Of a stretch of 50,887 bases of DNA, positions 6,985 through 16,200 are shown one piece after another. Origin of the DNA: Bdellovibrionales bacterium. GTDB lineage: Bacteria; Bdellovibrionota; FAC87; UBA2466. Both the position numbers and the translations under genes were made by a program. Where the stretch lies: the NCBI GenBank assembly GCA_009692515.1, contig SHZA01000011.1, forward strand, positions 1-50,887, written 5' to 3'. Within the stretch, counting starts at the first letter, position 1; each line of letters begins with the position of its first letter. The notes beneath the pieces were generated by a model. The model ran no database searches. It worked only from the letters and a program-made list of their open reading frames with translations, and was not told the origin of the DNA.

Positions 6985-9900
6985 CATTTCCCGAAACTCT
7001 CACCTCGACCGACTCGCTTCTAGCAAATTGGCTTACCAATCATAGTACAGCACCGCCCTTGGGAAGTGAATTTGTGGGACTGGATCCTATGGCGCAGGCA
7101 TGGGTCATGCTCCGATGTCAGCAGTCTTTTGAAGAGCCTTTAGTAGTCGTTTTTTCCTCTGGCGCCAAGGCGCGAAATGCGATCGACCATTTTACCTTTT
7201 TTGGAGGAAGAGAGGCGGCAGACAGAATCCATTTTATTCCCTCTTTAGAATTTGATTTTCATCGGAGTGTCCTTCCTAATACGGAAGTTTTATCGGAGCG
7301 AAATGTCGGCCTTTTTCATGCGTTAAATGATCCTAAAAAACGCGTTTTTGTTACCACGGTGAAAGGGCTTCTACAAAAAAGCTTACTTCCCGAAAAGTTT
7401 CTGGGAGCCACCTTAATTTTTCAACCCAATCAAGAGGTGGATCGGGAATCGCTTATTTTAAGTTTGATCGAGGCGGGTTATCAGAGGCAACCTACCGCTT
7501 ATGACCCGGGCATATTTTCTGTCCGTGGGGGCGTCGTTGATATTTTTTCACCCCTTTACTCTCATCCTTTTCGAATTGAGTTTTTTGCCGACTTAATTGA
7601 GGAGATTCGACTTTTTGATGCCGTCTCACAACGTTCATTAGGAAAGATAGAAAAGGCCTATGTGGTACCGGTGAGTTTGTCCTTGGTCCCCCATGGAGAA
7701 AACCTCACAAAAGTATCGGCCTCTATTAAAGAGCGACTCGATTCTTTAGGAGTTCCTAAGTTCAAAAGAGATGACCTTTTAGATAACTTAAAACTTGGAG
7801 TCTTAGCCCAAGAAAATATGTTTCTTTTTCCTTTGTTATCTGAGGGCTCTGGCTCGGTGCTTGATTACTTTCCCAAGGATCGCATCTGCTTGTGGGAAGG
7901 TAACGATTCATTAGTTCAATTAGCGGAAGAAGAAGAATGTCCGAAACTTTTAAAAAATCATGAACTATTCGAAAAAAACACTTCGCCCATTAGTAATGCA
8001 GCCTCTCTTTTTCTAACTGCTAAAGAATTTAAAAATCAGATTCAACCCTCTCGCGATTATTTCTTTGAGCCTTTTCAACAGAATGAAATAAAGGTGATTG
8101 CCACATTGCCGAGTCGAGAGGTCTCTCTTAATCAAGAAAGAACTGCCGCTCATCAAAAAGGAACTAATCACCCTTCTTTAGATGGGTTTGCTAAACGATT
8201 CAAAGATTGGGTCGATGAAGGGTATCGAATTCACATTGTCTCTCACACTCAGATTCACGCCGATAGAATGGGTCTTTTACTTGCTCCCTATGGGTTTAAA
8301 ATGTTTCAACATCCCGAAACTGAAATCCCGTGGAAAGAGATGCCACATCTCGATTTTACCCAGCTTCATATCTGGCAAGGACTATTACGAGAAAGTCGCT
8401 GTTATCCGTCACTAAAGATGGTGATTTTAAGTGAAGAGGAGATCTTTGGCGCTAAAAAAAGAACGACTAAAAGTAATCAAAAGATTTCTCAAACTGAACA
8501 AGGAAAATTACTCTCGGCCTTTCGGGATCTCAGAATAAATGATTATATCGTTCACAGAGATTTTGGGGTTGGCAGATATCTTGGACTCAAGTCTATGGAC
8601 TTTGTAGGAGTTCCGAATGATTATGTGCTCCTAGAATACCGCGACGGTGATAAACTTTATATTCCAGTCTATCGACTCAATATTTTGCAAAAGTATGTGG
8701 GGGGTGAAGGGTCCTCAGTAGCATTGGATAAGCTAGGTGGCGAAGCCTGGGCAAAGGTTAAGAAAAAGGCTGAAAAGGCTATCGCGGAACTTGCAGCGCA
8801 ATTTCTCTCTCTTCATGCCAAAAGAAAGCTACTAACGGCTCCCGCTTTTTCAGCACCTGGTGGAGATTATCTACAATTTGAAATGGAATTTCCTTTTGAT
8901 GAAACCCCAGATCAAATGCGTGCCATTGATGATGTCATGCATGATTTGAGTCAAACTCATCCCATGGATCGTTTAGTATGTGGTGATGTCGGATATGGAA
9001 AAACGGAGGTCGCAATGAGAGCGGCCTATCGTGCTGTCCTAGACAATAAACAGGTCGCGGTCTTAGTACCCACCACCGTATTAGCCTTCCAACATTTCGA
9101 GAGTTTCAAGGCTCGCTTTAAAAATACAGCCGCTAGGATTGAGATGGTTTCGCGTTTCAGAACCCCTGCTGAAGTGAAAAGGACATTAGCAGCGCTGCGA
9201 GAAGGAAAGATCGATATTTTAATTGGAACTCATCGATTGATTTCAACCGATGTTGAGTTTAAAGACCTGGGGCTACTTATTGTCGACGAGGAACATCGAT
9301 TTGGTGTGGTTCATAAGGAGCGTCTAAAACAAATGGCCACATCGGTCCATGTATTATCAATGACCGCAACTCCAATACCCAGAACTTTGAATATGGCGAT
9401 GACTGGGATTAAAGAAATTTCAGTAATTGCCACTCCGCCCCCAGATAGGCTTAGTGTGAGAACTTTTGTCTGTCGAGACTCCGATGAGGTTATTACGGAA
9501 GCCATTCAGAATGAGCTCCTAAGAGATGGCAGTATCTTTTTTGTGCACAATCGAATTGAAACTATTTTAAATATTCACAAAAAGATAAACGAGCTTTTTC
9601 CAAAGATTACAGTTGCGGTGGTTCACGGACAAATGGATGCCGATGAACTAGAAAAGAGAATGTTGGGTTTTTATCGGGGAGACTTCCGTATTTTATTAAC
9701 TACAGCCATCATTGAATCTGGTTTAGATATTCCAAGGGCTAATACGATCATTATAGACAGGGCTCATCACTTTGGACTGGCTCAACTTTACCAGCTTCGA
9801 GGGCGAGTGGGTCGTTCTAATTTGCGGGCTTATTGTTATTTATTATCGCCGATAGAAAGCAATTTAACAGGAGAGGCTAAAGAACGCCTGCAGGTCATTC

Positions 9901-10535
9901 AGCGCTATTCAGAGCTCGGTAGTGGTTTTAATATCGCAAGTCATGATCTAGAGATAAGGGGTGCGGGAGATCTATTAGGGAAGGATCAATCGGGACATCT
10001 TAATGCCATCGGTGTCGATCTCTATTTTGAACTTCTAGAGGAAAGTATTCGAGAGTTGAGGGGCCAAGAGAAAAAAATAGAGATCGAACCTGAAATTACA
10101 CTTAAAGTAGCGGCCTATTTTCCCAATGATTATCTACCTGATGTGGGAGAGAGGGTCTCACTTTATCGACGATTATCTAGTACAGAAACTGAAGATGGGC
10201 TTGCACTACTTGAAACTGAGATTCGAGATCGTTTAGGGGCTTTACCCGATGAAGTGACCAATTTAATTGGCCTGATGGTTATTAAACTCTATTTAAAATC
10301 ACTGCATGTGGCGCGAATGAGTTGTGGACCTAAACGAACCTCTTTGCAGTTTGCGCCCAGCACACCCGCTAGCCCAGAAAAACTGGTGAAATTAATTCAG
10401 TCTAACCCGCAGCGCTATGCACTGACTCCCGATCATAAATTTGTCTTCAGTGTTGAAAATACCGATTGGCGTTCTCAGTTAAGAGAGGTTCAGGAAGTTT
10501 GTCGAAGGCTTGATGTCACTATCGAAGCAAGCTAG
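6978..10535 (+). CDS. mfd: Transcription-repair coupling factor
   Basis: Superfamily 2 translocase that removes RNA polymerase stalled at DNA lesions and recruits UvrA. At 1185 residues it is full length. Order of parts: N-terminal UvrB-like module (about 1-350), a CarD-like RNA-polymerase-interaction domain (about 510-580, INDYIVHRDFGVGRYLGL), helicase core with Walker A GDVGYGKTE near residue 668, DEEH box DEEHRFGV near 770, TATPIPRTLNMA, and QLRGRVGRS in the second RecA lobe, then the C-terminal TRCF domain (about 1030-1140). It starts inside the last codons of gpsA. The region around 340-500 lacks recognisable motifs, as in other Mfd proteins. A 44-bp gap with a strong ribosome-binding site leads to the next gene. 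Confidence 0.98.
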   Translation: MVTFPETLTSTDSLLANWLTNHSTAPPLGSEFVGLDPMAQAWVMLRCQQSFEEPLVVVFSSGAKARNAIDHFTFFGGREAADRIHFIPSLEFDFHRSVLPNTEVLSERNVGLFHALNDPKKRVFVTTVKGLLQKSLLPEKFLGATLIFQPNQEVDRESLILSLIEAGYQRQPTAYDPGIFSVRGGVVDIFSPLYSHPFRIEFFADLIEEIRLFDAVSQRSLGKIEKAYVVPVSLSLVPHGENLTKVSASIKERLDSLGVPKFKRDDLLDNLKLGVLAQENMFLFPLLSEGSGSVLDYFPKDRICLWEGNDSLVQLAEEEECPKLLKNHELFEKNTSPISNAASLFLTAKEFKNQIQPSRDYFFEPFQQNEIKVIATLPSREVSLNQERTAAHQKGTNHPSLDGFAKRFKDWVDEGYRIHIVSHTQIHADRMGLLLAPYGFKMFQHPETEIPWKEMPHLDFTQLHIWQGLLRESRCYPSLKMVILSEEEIFGAKKRTTKSNQKISQTEQGKLLSAFRDLRINDYIVHRDFGVGRYLGLKSMDFVGVPNDYVLLEYRDGDKLYIPVYRLNILQKYVGGEGSSVALDKLGGEAWAKVKKKAEKAIAELAAQFLSLHAKRKLLTAPAFSAPGGDYLQFEMEFPFDETPDQMRAIDDVMHDLSQTHPMDRLVCGDVGYGKTEVAMRAAYRAVLDNKQVAVLVPTTVLAFQHFESFKARFKNTAARIEMVSRFRTPAEVKRTLAALREGKIDILIGTHRLISTDVEFKDLGLLIVDEEHRFGVVHKERLKQMATSVHVLSMTATPIPRTLNMAMTGIKEISVIATPPPDRLSVRTFVCRDSDEVITEAIQNELLRDGSIFFVHNRIETILNIHKKINELFPKITVAVVHGQMDADELEKRMLGFYRGDFRILLTTAIIESGLDIPRANTIIIDRAHHFGLAQLYQLRGRVGRSNLRAYCYLLSPIESNLTGEAKERLQVIQRYSELGSGFNIASHDLEIRGAGDLLGKDQSGHLNAIGVDLYFELLEESIRELRGQEKKIEIEPEITLKVAAYFPNDYLPDVGERVSLYRRLSSTETEDGLALLETEIRDRLGALPDEVTNLIGLMVIKLYLKSLHVARMSCGPKRTSLQFAPSTPASPEKLVKLIQSNPQRYALTPDHKFVFSVENTDWRSQLREVQEVCRRLDVTIEAS

Positions 10536-10579
10536 ACTAATCCCATCGGGTGGTTAAATTATGATTTGAGGAGGTACTC

Positions 10580-11512
10580 TTGGATTCTATCAATTTGTCT
10601 GCTTCTAAAAAACAGACTTCAGAAAAAATAGGGACACAGCCGGAAACAGAATTAACCTCTTTATTAGACCTTCAGGAATTTTTCAGCGCGGAACTAGTGA
10701 ATCAAGGAACGGCCTATCGACGAGCCTTTATCCCCTTAACTGAGGGTTTGGGTTTAGGAAGTCCTCGAACCATCATGCCTAAACTCAAGTACACAGAGCG
10801 AAATGATGTGCTGCTTAATAGTAATGAAAGCACAGAGCCGCAGGCTAGACGAGCAGAGGTCGCAGCGCTCTTCACTGAGCGATCCAGCTTGGAACCTACA
10901 GTTACTACTAAGCCCTTGCCACCCAAACTCCCCGTTTTCAAACCTGAAAATCGTTTAGCTGAAGTGATGGATTCTGCCTCCTCTATGAATAAGGAAACTG
11001 TTTCTGAAACTCAAAACGAGGATCGCTTCTTTGACTCTGAAAACTCAATTATAGTAACGCCACCACCTCTTCCAAGGCCCTCACTATTCAAACGACTTAT
11101 GGCCGGGACTATCGACCAGGTTTTTGTCCTTCTTATCTGGACGGCCCTTATTGTTTTGACCTCTAATATAATCAATAACTTCGCCACAGGATTTTCCTTA
11201 GAGATACTTTCAGACTTTAATAGTCCTAAGTTTCAACGAATGGCTACCCTTGAGTTTATTGCGGCCTGGTTAGGATATTTAGGGTTTTCGCTATTGGTTT
11301 CAAAAAGAACCTTTGGCATGTGGGTTTGGTCAATGCGTGTTTCATACGGTGATAAAATGGAGGAAAACTACTTTTTGCGAAAAGCGATGCGTATTTTTTG
11401 GACCTTTATATTCTCAGCCCCCTTAATTCCTGCCATAGTATTAATCATTCATAAAAACGGAAGAAATATATTAGATGTTCTATCAGGAACTTCTGTATAT
11501 GATGCGACTTAA
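10580..11512 (+). CDS. RDD family integral membrane protein with long disordered N-terminal region
   Basis: 310 residues. The first about 160 are polar and Ser/Thr/Glu/Pro-rich with no fold I recognise. From about residue 165 an RDD domain begins (PSLFKRLMAGTIDQVFVLLIWTALIVL, with the conserved Arg and Asp), followed by membrane segments at roughly 175-195, 228-247 and 273-295. The start is TTG at 10580, chosen because a strong GAGGAGG at 10568-10574 lies 5 bp before it; a nearby ATG at 10561 stops after two codons. The stop codon directly abuts the next start. RDD proteins are often suggested to be transport- or stress-related, but no substrate can be read here. Located between mfd and rfaE2 in one apparent operon. 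Confidence 0.82.
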   Translation: MDSINLSASKKQTSEKIGTQPETELTSLLDLQEFFSAELVNQGTAYRRAFIPLTEGLGLGSPRTIMPKLKYTERNDVLLNSNESTEPQARRAEVAALFTERSSLEPTVTTKPLPPKLPVFKPENRLAEVMDSASSMNKETVSETQNEDRFFDSENSIIVTPPPLPRPSLFKRLMAGTIDQVFVLLIWTALIVLTSNIINNFATGFSLEILSDFNSPKFQRMATLEFIAAWLGYLGFSLLVSKRTFGMWVWSMRVSYGDKMEENYFLRKAMRIFWTFIFSAPLIPAIVLIIHKNGRNILDVLSGTSVYDAT

Positions 11513-11995
11513 ATGAAAATCAGAAGTCTTGAAGAAAAAATTCTCTCTCATGCTCAGATAACTAAGATCTCCCAGGAGTTAAGATCTTTAGGAAAAAAAA
11601 TAGTTACCTCCAATGGTTGCTTTGATCTTATTCATTTGGGACACATCTCTTACCTCATAGAAGCGGCGTCATTGGGAGATCTTTTAATTGTCGGAATTAA
11701 TTCTGATGCTTCGGTAAAAAAACTAAAAGGAAATGATCGCCCCATTAACTGCGAATTAACACGCGCAAAACAGGTGGCAGCACTAGAATCGGTTGATTTC
11801 GTCACCATTTTTAACGAAGACACACCAGAGAATATTTTAGCCCTTATAAAACCCTGGATTCATGTCAAAGGAGGAGATTATCTTCCTGCGAATTTACCTG
11901 AAAAAGCTGTGGTTGAAGCCAATGGAGGAAAGGTTATTTGTGTTTCTTTAGTCGATGGGTATTCCACCACTGAACTTATTAAAAAAATTAAATAG
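11513..11995 (+). CDS. rfaE2: D-glycero-beta-D-manno-heptose 1-phosphate adenylyltransferase (HldE C-domain, stand-alone)
   Basis: Activates heptose-1-phosphate to ADP-heptose, the donor for LPS inner core. The 160-residue protein equals only the nucleotidyltransferase half of bifunctional HldE. It has SNGCFDLIHLGHISYL with the cytidylyltransferase-type HxGH motif, GINSDASVKKLKG, RAKQVAALESVDFV and HVKGGDYLP. No ribokinase-type half is fused or nearby, so a separate HldA/RfaE1 should exist elsewhere. The ATG follows the TAA of the RDD gene with no gap, implying coupled translation. Presence of this enzyme supports a Gram-negative cell with heptose-containing LPS. Confidence 0.93.
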   Translation: MKIRSLEEKILSHAQITKISQELRSLGKKIVTSNGCFDLIHLGHISYLIEAASLGDLLIVGINSDASVKKLKGNDRPINCELTRAKQVAALESVDFVTIFNEDTPENILALIKPWIHVKGGDYLPANLPEKAVVEANGGKVICVSLVDGYSTTELIKKIK

Positions 11996-12019
11996 GTCTT
12001 TTTTATAAAAACTTAGACC
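11995..12019. repeat. Imperfect inverted repeat at the 3' end of rfaE2
   Basis: GGTCT (11995-11999) followed by TTTTT pairs with AAAAA and AGACC (12015-12019), with a 3-base bulge on the right arm. It sits between convergent genes and could form a hairpin in either transcript. It is AT-rich and lacks a following U-tract on the plus strand, so I do not call it a terminator. Confidence 0.3.
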
Positions 12020-12093
12020 CATTCCGAAGCCACTTGGGGTAAGGGCAGGTCGAACCCAAAGCTTATTTCGCTTAGACTCCTAAAAAGTTTAAG

Positions 12094-12765
12094 TTAATGC
12101 AGAAATGCCATTTTGTAGGCTAGATCCATTCGATAAAATAACCGTGTCTGTTTTAATACCTGATGAATGGTTAAGTCTGCCCCCAAAAGGGTTTTCATTT
12201 TTCTTATAAACCTCTTTGCATAGGTACTCGCATCTAGATACCTCTGTTTTTCCTCCTGCGATAGGTGACTAGCCAATTGGTAGTTCGAAAATAACTGTCG
12301 AAAAACATCTTCAAATCTCAATCGTCCCTTTTCTTTACTCAATGATTTACAGAAAAACAGCATTAGAAACTTATCAATTTCTCCCTGTAATTCTAATTCG
12401 AATTGACTCACTCTTCGTTCTCTCTGCAGATTGTAAATTAAGTAATGAAAGTGGCTCACCTCTTCAGTGGCAACTGTAAATGCCTTAACCTGGTCGATTT
12501 CCCATGGATTTTGCCATGTCGCAAACGTTTTAAGCTCCTCCGCTACGCCCTTGCTTAAATAGATTCCAAGGTCCACAGTTTGTTCTTTAATTATTTTTTC
12601 CGAGTCATCAGAATAAATATAAAGAGCTCCCTGTAGATCTTTAGATGCCACTTTTTTCAGATGGACGTCGGGGGGACTAGCAAGGAGGAAATCCTCGGCA
12701 CAATGGGTAGTTTCAAGATTATAAAGTCTTTTTAAGGCCTGATCGATTTGTGTTACGGCAAGCAT
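12094..12765 (-). CDS. Hypothetical protein, second gene of an unrecognised pair
   Basis: 223 residues from the ATG at 12765, chosen over a GTG at 12771 because GAAGAGG lies 5 bp upstream of the ATG. No signal peptide or membrane segment; predicted cytoplasmic and mainly helical. The only suggestive segment is FTVATEEVSHFHYLIYN (about residues 95-111), where acidic residues and two His could bind a metal. That is speculation. Its start is 10 bp after the stop of the preceding gene (12776-13384), so they form an operon. The pair is flanked by convergent rfaE2 and divergent btuF. I do not recognise the family. Confidence 0.75.
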   Translation of the reverse strand: MLAVTQIDQALKRLYNLETTHCAEDFLLASPPDVHLKKVASKDLQGALYIYSDDSEKIIKEQTVDLGIYLSKGVAEELKTFATWQNPWEIDQVKAFTVATEEVSHFHYLIYNLQRERRVSQFELELQGEIDKFLMLFFCKSLSKEKGRLRFEDVFRQLFSNYQLASHLSQEEKQRYLDASTYAKRFIRKMKTLLGADLTIHQVLKQTRLFYRMDLAYKMAFLH

Positions 12766-12775
12766 CGCCACCTCT

Positions 12776-13384
12776 TCACTGCTTAAACTTTAAATTACTT
12801 TTATGCGCAGTGGTGATTCCTTTTTCATTTAACACACTCCGAATTCTCTCGCTTCCGGTTACAATCCAACGCTCGTATAATCGCAATACATCTTTATTAG
12901 ATTGTAATCCACTGCGCTCGCTCATTTCTCCCAGTACATTTGAAAATGACTGAAATTTATTGGCAAGCTCACCAAAGGTGTCTTTGGTTTCAGTTTTATC
13001 TGACATAACCGAGAGGTTGTAATAGGCAGATCCTCCCATTCCAAAATAGAAGCTAAGGTCTACTACTTTTCTGCGAAGACTATCTGAAAAATAGCCACTT
13101 ACTAAAAGACAGACATCTCCTAAGCGCTGTAATACAAGTTTTTGTTCTTCAGGTTTGGCTTGCAGATATTGAATATAAAGATCGGTTAAAAAATTATCTG
13201 CCAATTTTCCATTGCCGCCGACGGTAAAAAAAGTATGCGACTCAATATGACGTGATAATAAAGAGGCAAGATAAAGAGTGGATGTTTCAAGGGCCGAAAG
13301 GCGATGTTTTTCCATCACCACCTTCAATTCATCGGCAAAGTAATTTCTAACATCTACTAAGGTTGCTGGTTTCACCCGATCCAT
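12776..13384 (-). CDS. Hypothetical protein, first gene of an unrecognised pair
   Basis: 202 residues, mostly helical, no export signal. Conserved-looking patches are RLGDVCLLVSGYFSDSLRRK and VVDLSFYFGMGGSAYYNL, which read like a structured Gly/Tyr-containing core rather than random coil. The ATG at 13384 is preceded by AAGGAG with 5-bp spacing, a good ribosome-binding site. The partner gene follows after 10 bp. I have a faint memory of similar sequences as conserved hypotheticals in other Proteobacteria but cannot name a family, and assign no function. Confidence 0.75.
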   Translation of the reverse strand: MDRVKPATLVDVRNYFADELKVVMEKHRLSALETSTLYLASLLSRHIESHTFFTVGGNGKLADNFLTDLYIQYLQAKPEEQKLVLQRLGDVCLLVSGYFSDSLRRKVVDLSFYFGMGGSAYYNLSVMSDKTETKDTFGELANKFQSFSNVLGEMSERSGLQSNKDVLRLYERWIVTGSERIRSVLNEKGITTAHKSNLKFKQ

Positions 13385-13614
13385 AAATTCTCCTTTTTCT
13401 ATAAGAGAGAGAGTTATGTTTCCGAAGCCTTCAGCAAAATTACTGTCGTTACAGGGTGGGGTTCAAAGATGAATTTCGAGATGCAAACTACCGCTCCACA
13501 ATACTATTTTAACATTTTTAGAGTTGACACCCTAATTTATCGGTTTTTTCGGTTATTTACTGTGGCCAACTATTTTACAGTCTGCTAACCCTACGAAATA
13601 ACGAAGTTTAATTA

Positions 13615-13630
13615 GGGGGCTAGTGCCTCC
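13615..13630 (+). promoter_or_regulatory. Leader hairpin just upstream of btuF
   Basis: GGGGGC (13615-13620), loop TAGT, then GCCTCC (13625-13630) forms a compact 6-bp GC-rich stem with one G-U pair in RNA, ending 17 bp before the btuF ATG. It could influence ribosome access. The 263-bp region upstream otherwise contains a TTGACA at 13524-13529 without a matching -10, and none of the conserved boxes of a cobalamin riboswitch. Confidence 0.35.
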
Positions 13631-13647
13631 AAAAGACTCATGCGAAG

Positions 13648-14472
13648 ATGACCTACGTGAAAATTTTTCCCTATTTTATTCCCCTTTTTTTCCTGCTACC
13701 CCACTCTGTTTTTAGCGCAGAACCTTCAAGGATTTCAAAAGACAGAATCATCACCACAAGTCCCGCATTAACTGAGTTACTTTTTGAATTGGGATATGGG
13801 GATCATCTGGTGGCCGCAAGTCATTACAGTGATTATCCTGATAAGGCTAAATCACTTCCAAGAGTTGGAACCCTATTTTCCCCCAGCTTAGAAAAAACAC
13901 TCTCCTTTTTACCAGATTGGGTATTGATCGATTCTGAAGCCACACCCACGCACTTTACGCGCCAGTTATCAAAGCTCCAATTGAGCCATTTAGAGATCTC
14001 TATCCACTCAGTTTCAGATCTTTTTAAAGAGGCAGAGAAAATTCTTCACCTAGTGTTTCATCAAACTCAATTTAAGGCCCTTCAGTCTCTGAAAATAGAG
14101 TTTGATAATCACAAAAAAAAGAATCGCCCATTCAGATTTATAGCCCTAGCATGGCCCTCCCCCATTACTTTAATCGGAAGCAATACTTTTTTATCGGATC
14201 TTCTCACCCAATTGGGTGGTAAAAACATTTTACCTAAGAGCCTTACCACACCCTATCCGCAGATTGCGATGGAATGGCTCCTTAAAAATTCACCCGATTA
14301 TTTATTTATTTTAGGTGATTCCATTGAGCAAAAGGAACAGACGCAAAAGCTTTCCAAATTATGGTGGCCCCATAAAAACGTAAAGGTCATTCTTTTATCC
14401 TCTGATCAGTTTGCACGAACCACTTTTGGTGCTATTACAAATTTACCCCTTCTTTTAGAAAAAGAACTATGA
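13648..14472 (+). CDS. btuF: Periplasmic vitamin B12-binding protein of an ABC importer
   Basis: 274 residues with a signal peptide (about 1-23, cleavage near VFSA-EP), so periplasmic. The mature part is a class III (helical-backbone) binding protein: RIITTSPALTELLFELGYGD, then ASHYSDYPDKAKSLPRVGT. The SDYP element after the second strand is typical of BtuF rather than of haem or ferric-siderophore binders. The C-terminal lobe has LLTQLGGKNI and MEWLLKNSPDYLFILG. The stop overlaps the permease start (ATGA). Cobalamin or a corrinoid is therefore the best substrate guess; haem or siderophore cannot be fully excluded. No TonB-dependent BtuB receptor is seen in the window. Confidence 0.85.
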   Translation: MTYVKIFPYFIPLFFLLPHSVFSAEPSRISKDRIITTSPALTELLFELGYGDHLVAASHYSDYPDKAKSLPRVGTLFSPSLEKTLSFLPDWVLIDSEATPTHFTRQLSKLQLSHLEISIHSVSDLFKEAEKILHLVFHQTQFKALQSLKIEFDNHKKKNRPFRFIALAWPSPITLIGSNTFLSDLLTQLGGKNILPKSLTTPYPQIAMEWLLKNSPDYLFILGDSIEQKEQTQKLSKLWWPHKNVKVILLSSDQFARTTFGAITNLPLLLEKEL

Positions 14473-15443
14473 CTACAAAATCTAAACTTTTTCTCTGCGG
14501 ATTATTTGGCACTGTCATTCTTTTCGGTTTGCCATGGTTAGGCGGAGAGGCCATTTCTTTTTCAGCACTCTGGAGCCATTCTCCTACATTGGCTATTGAC
14601 CATCGCATTCTCTGGTCGCTAAGAATCCCAAGACTTTTATTTGTGGTGGCCGTCGGGGGTTCACTTGCAATGTTAGGCGCTAGCTACCAAATTCTTTTTA
14701 ATAATACGCTTGCGGAGCCCTATATTTTAGGGATTTCAAGTGCGGTTACTTTGGGGATTGTAGTAGCAGAAACATTCTTACATCTTCCCAATACCTCCCT
14801 TGGCGCCCTTAGTATCGGTTTGTTTTTTTCTTTTTTCGTTACCTTCTTATTAATTCTTAGTCACAGCTGGAGAACTGGACGAGAGTTAGAAAGAATTGTT
14901 TTATTTGGAATGGGATTGAATTTTGTTTTTTCATCGGCGCTTTTTCTGCTTTTATCCTATCGGTCACAGACGACTGGAGGAGGATCGCTTCGATGGCTAT
15001 TTGGAAACATCCCCTGGCTTAGTTTGAACGAATCTGTTTTATTTTTATTACTCACACTTCCCCTCTGCGCGGGACTTTGGATAATGGGGAGATATTTAGA
15101 TGGGCTCAGTCTAGGGGACACCGTTGCTAGAACCCTTGGTTTTTCGCCAACCAAGGTAAGATGCTTTCTTTTGTTTGTAACCTCACTTCATTTAACCTTA
15201 ATTACCTCGCTTACCGGCTCCATTGGTTTTCTTGGTTTGGTGGTTCCTCATTGTATTCGCCTGCTGTTTAGACCCGGTTCTACTCGTTTACTTTTTGTAG
15301 CTTCGTTTATAGGTGGCGCCCTATTTTTAGGCATCGCCGACTCCCTGTCGAGAGCTTTACTTCCTCCCTTGGAATTTCCCATTGGAATTATTACCACACT
15401 TTTGGGTGGGCCCATTTTTCTTTACCTTTTATGGAAAAAATAA
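14469..15443 (+). CDS. btuC: FecCD/BtuC-type ABC transporter permease
   Basis: 324 residues, very hydrophobic, with about nine to ten membrane segments as in BtuC. Family landmarks: DHRILWSLRIPRLLFVVAVGGSLAMLGASYQILFNNTLAEPYILGISS in the first third and LTGSIGFLGLVVPHCIRLLF near residue 250, the coupling-helix region that contacts the ATPase, followed by a C-terminal PLEFPIGIITTLLGGPIFLYLL. It overlaps btuF by 4 bp and btuD by 13 bp. It forms the inner-membrane channel of the importer; substrate identity follows from the binding protein. Confidence 0.9.
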   Translation: MTTKSKLFLCGLFGTVILFGLPWLGGEAISFSALWSHSPTLAIDHRILWSLRIPRLLFVVAVGGSLAMLGASYQILFNNTLAEPYILGISSAVTLGIVVAETFLHLPNTSLGALSIGLFFSFFVTFLLILSHSWRTGRELERIVLFGMGLNFVFSSALFLLLSYRSQTTGGGSLRWLFGNIPWLSLNESVLFLLLTLPLCAGLWIMGRYLDGLSLGDTVARTLGFSPTKVRCFLLFVTSLHLTLITSLTGSIGFLGLVVPHCIRLLFRPGSTRLLFVASFIGGALFLGIADSLSRALLPPLEFPIGIITTLLGGPIFLYLLWKK

Positions 15444-16171
15444 AATCTACATTTTTTTTGGAGGCGAATAATATTCTGTTGGGTTACCAAAAAGATAATC
15501 CAATCTCAGAAACTACATTTTCCTTTCAATTGCCGCAAGGGGCTGTGACGGCACTCGTTGGGCCTAATGGTTCAGGAAAATCAACACTTCTTAAGGCACT
15601 CATTGGAGAGAACTCACTTATCGAAGGTCAGCTTTTTTGTTACGGTATCGACCTTAAAAATTTTTCTCCGAGAGAACTTTCGAATGTGATTTCTATAGTG
15701 CCACAGGAGCATACGTTTCCATCGGAGCTTAAAGTTAAAAATTTTTTGGAGCTGGCCTTTTTATCGCGGACCGGTATTTTCAAGCCCCTACCCTCCATTA
15801 GTTCCGATAAATTCAGACCCTTTTTAGAGGACCTAAATTTGCTGCCCCTCATTTCAAGGGTTTTACACCAATTAAGCTCCGGGGAGAGGCAACGTGTTTT
15901 TTTAGCTCGCGCCCTTCTTCAGGGTCCACAATTAATTCTTCTGGATGAGCCGATCAATCATCTGGATCCCAAGGCCGCCTCAAATTTCTGGCAATCCTTA
16001 ATTTCTTTTCGAGCCATACAGCCCATAGATATTTTAATGAGCACCCATGATTTGGGCTTTGTAAAAGATTCCTCTGATTGGGTGTTAGCCCTAGATCAAG
16101 GACGATTATTTTTCTCGGGCCCGACAGACCTTTTTTTTAGAGATAAAATGAACGAGAAACTATTCTCCTAG
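15431..16171 (+). CDS. btuD: ABC transporter ATP-binding protein of the B12 importer
   Basis: 246 residues with a complete nucleotide-binding domain: Walker A GPNGSGKST (residues 44-52), Q-loop in SIVPQEHTFPSE, ABC signature LSSGERQR, Walker B LILLDEP followed by INHLDP, and H-loop STHDLG. The start lies 13 bp inside btuC, so the three genes form one transcription unit. Sequence alone would equally allow an iron-siderophore ATPase (FhuC/FecE type), but the BtuF-like partner favours corrinoid import. Confidence 0.88.
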   Translation: MEKIKSTFFLEANNILLGYQKDNPISETTFSFQLPQGAVTALVGPNGSGKSTLLKALIGENSLIEGQLFCYGIDLKNFSPRELSNVISIVPQEHTFPSELKVKNFLELAFLSRTGIFKPLPSISSDKFRPFLEDLNLLPLISRVLHQLSSGERQRVFLARALLQGPQLILLDEPINHLDPKAASNFWQSLISFRAIQPIDILMSTHDLGFVKDSSDWVLALDQGRLFFSGPTDLFFRDKMNEKLFS

Positions 16172-16184
16172 TTTGTATAATAGG

Positions 16185-16200
16185 AACAGAGCCTGTTTTT
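16185..16200. terminator. Weak possible terminator between btuD and the convergent secreted-protein gene
   Basis: AACAG (16185-16189), loop AGC, CTGTT (16193-16197) with three further T. It is the only hairpin-plus-T structure in the 27-bp gap between btuD and the convergent gene. The 5-bp stem is short, so efficiency is doubtful. Confidence 0.3.

Noticed and set aside
13524-13556. Promoter from the perfect TTGACA at 13524
   Set aside because: No acceptable -10 hexamer is found at 15-19 bp spacing.
13385-13647. Cobalamin riboswitch before btuF
   Set aside because: None of the conserved B12-box or core segments is visible on the plus strand; only a short GC hairpin near the ATG.
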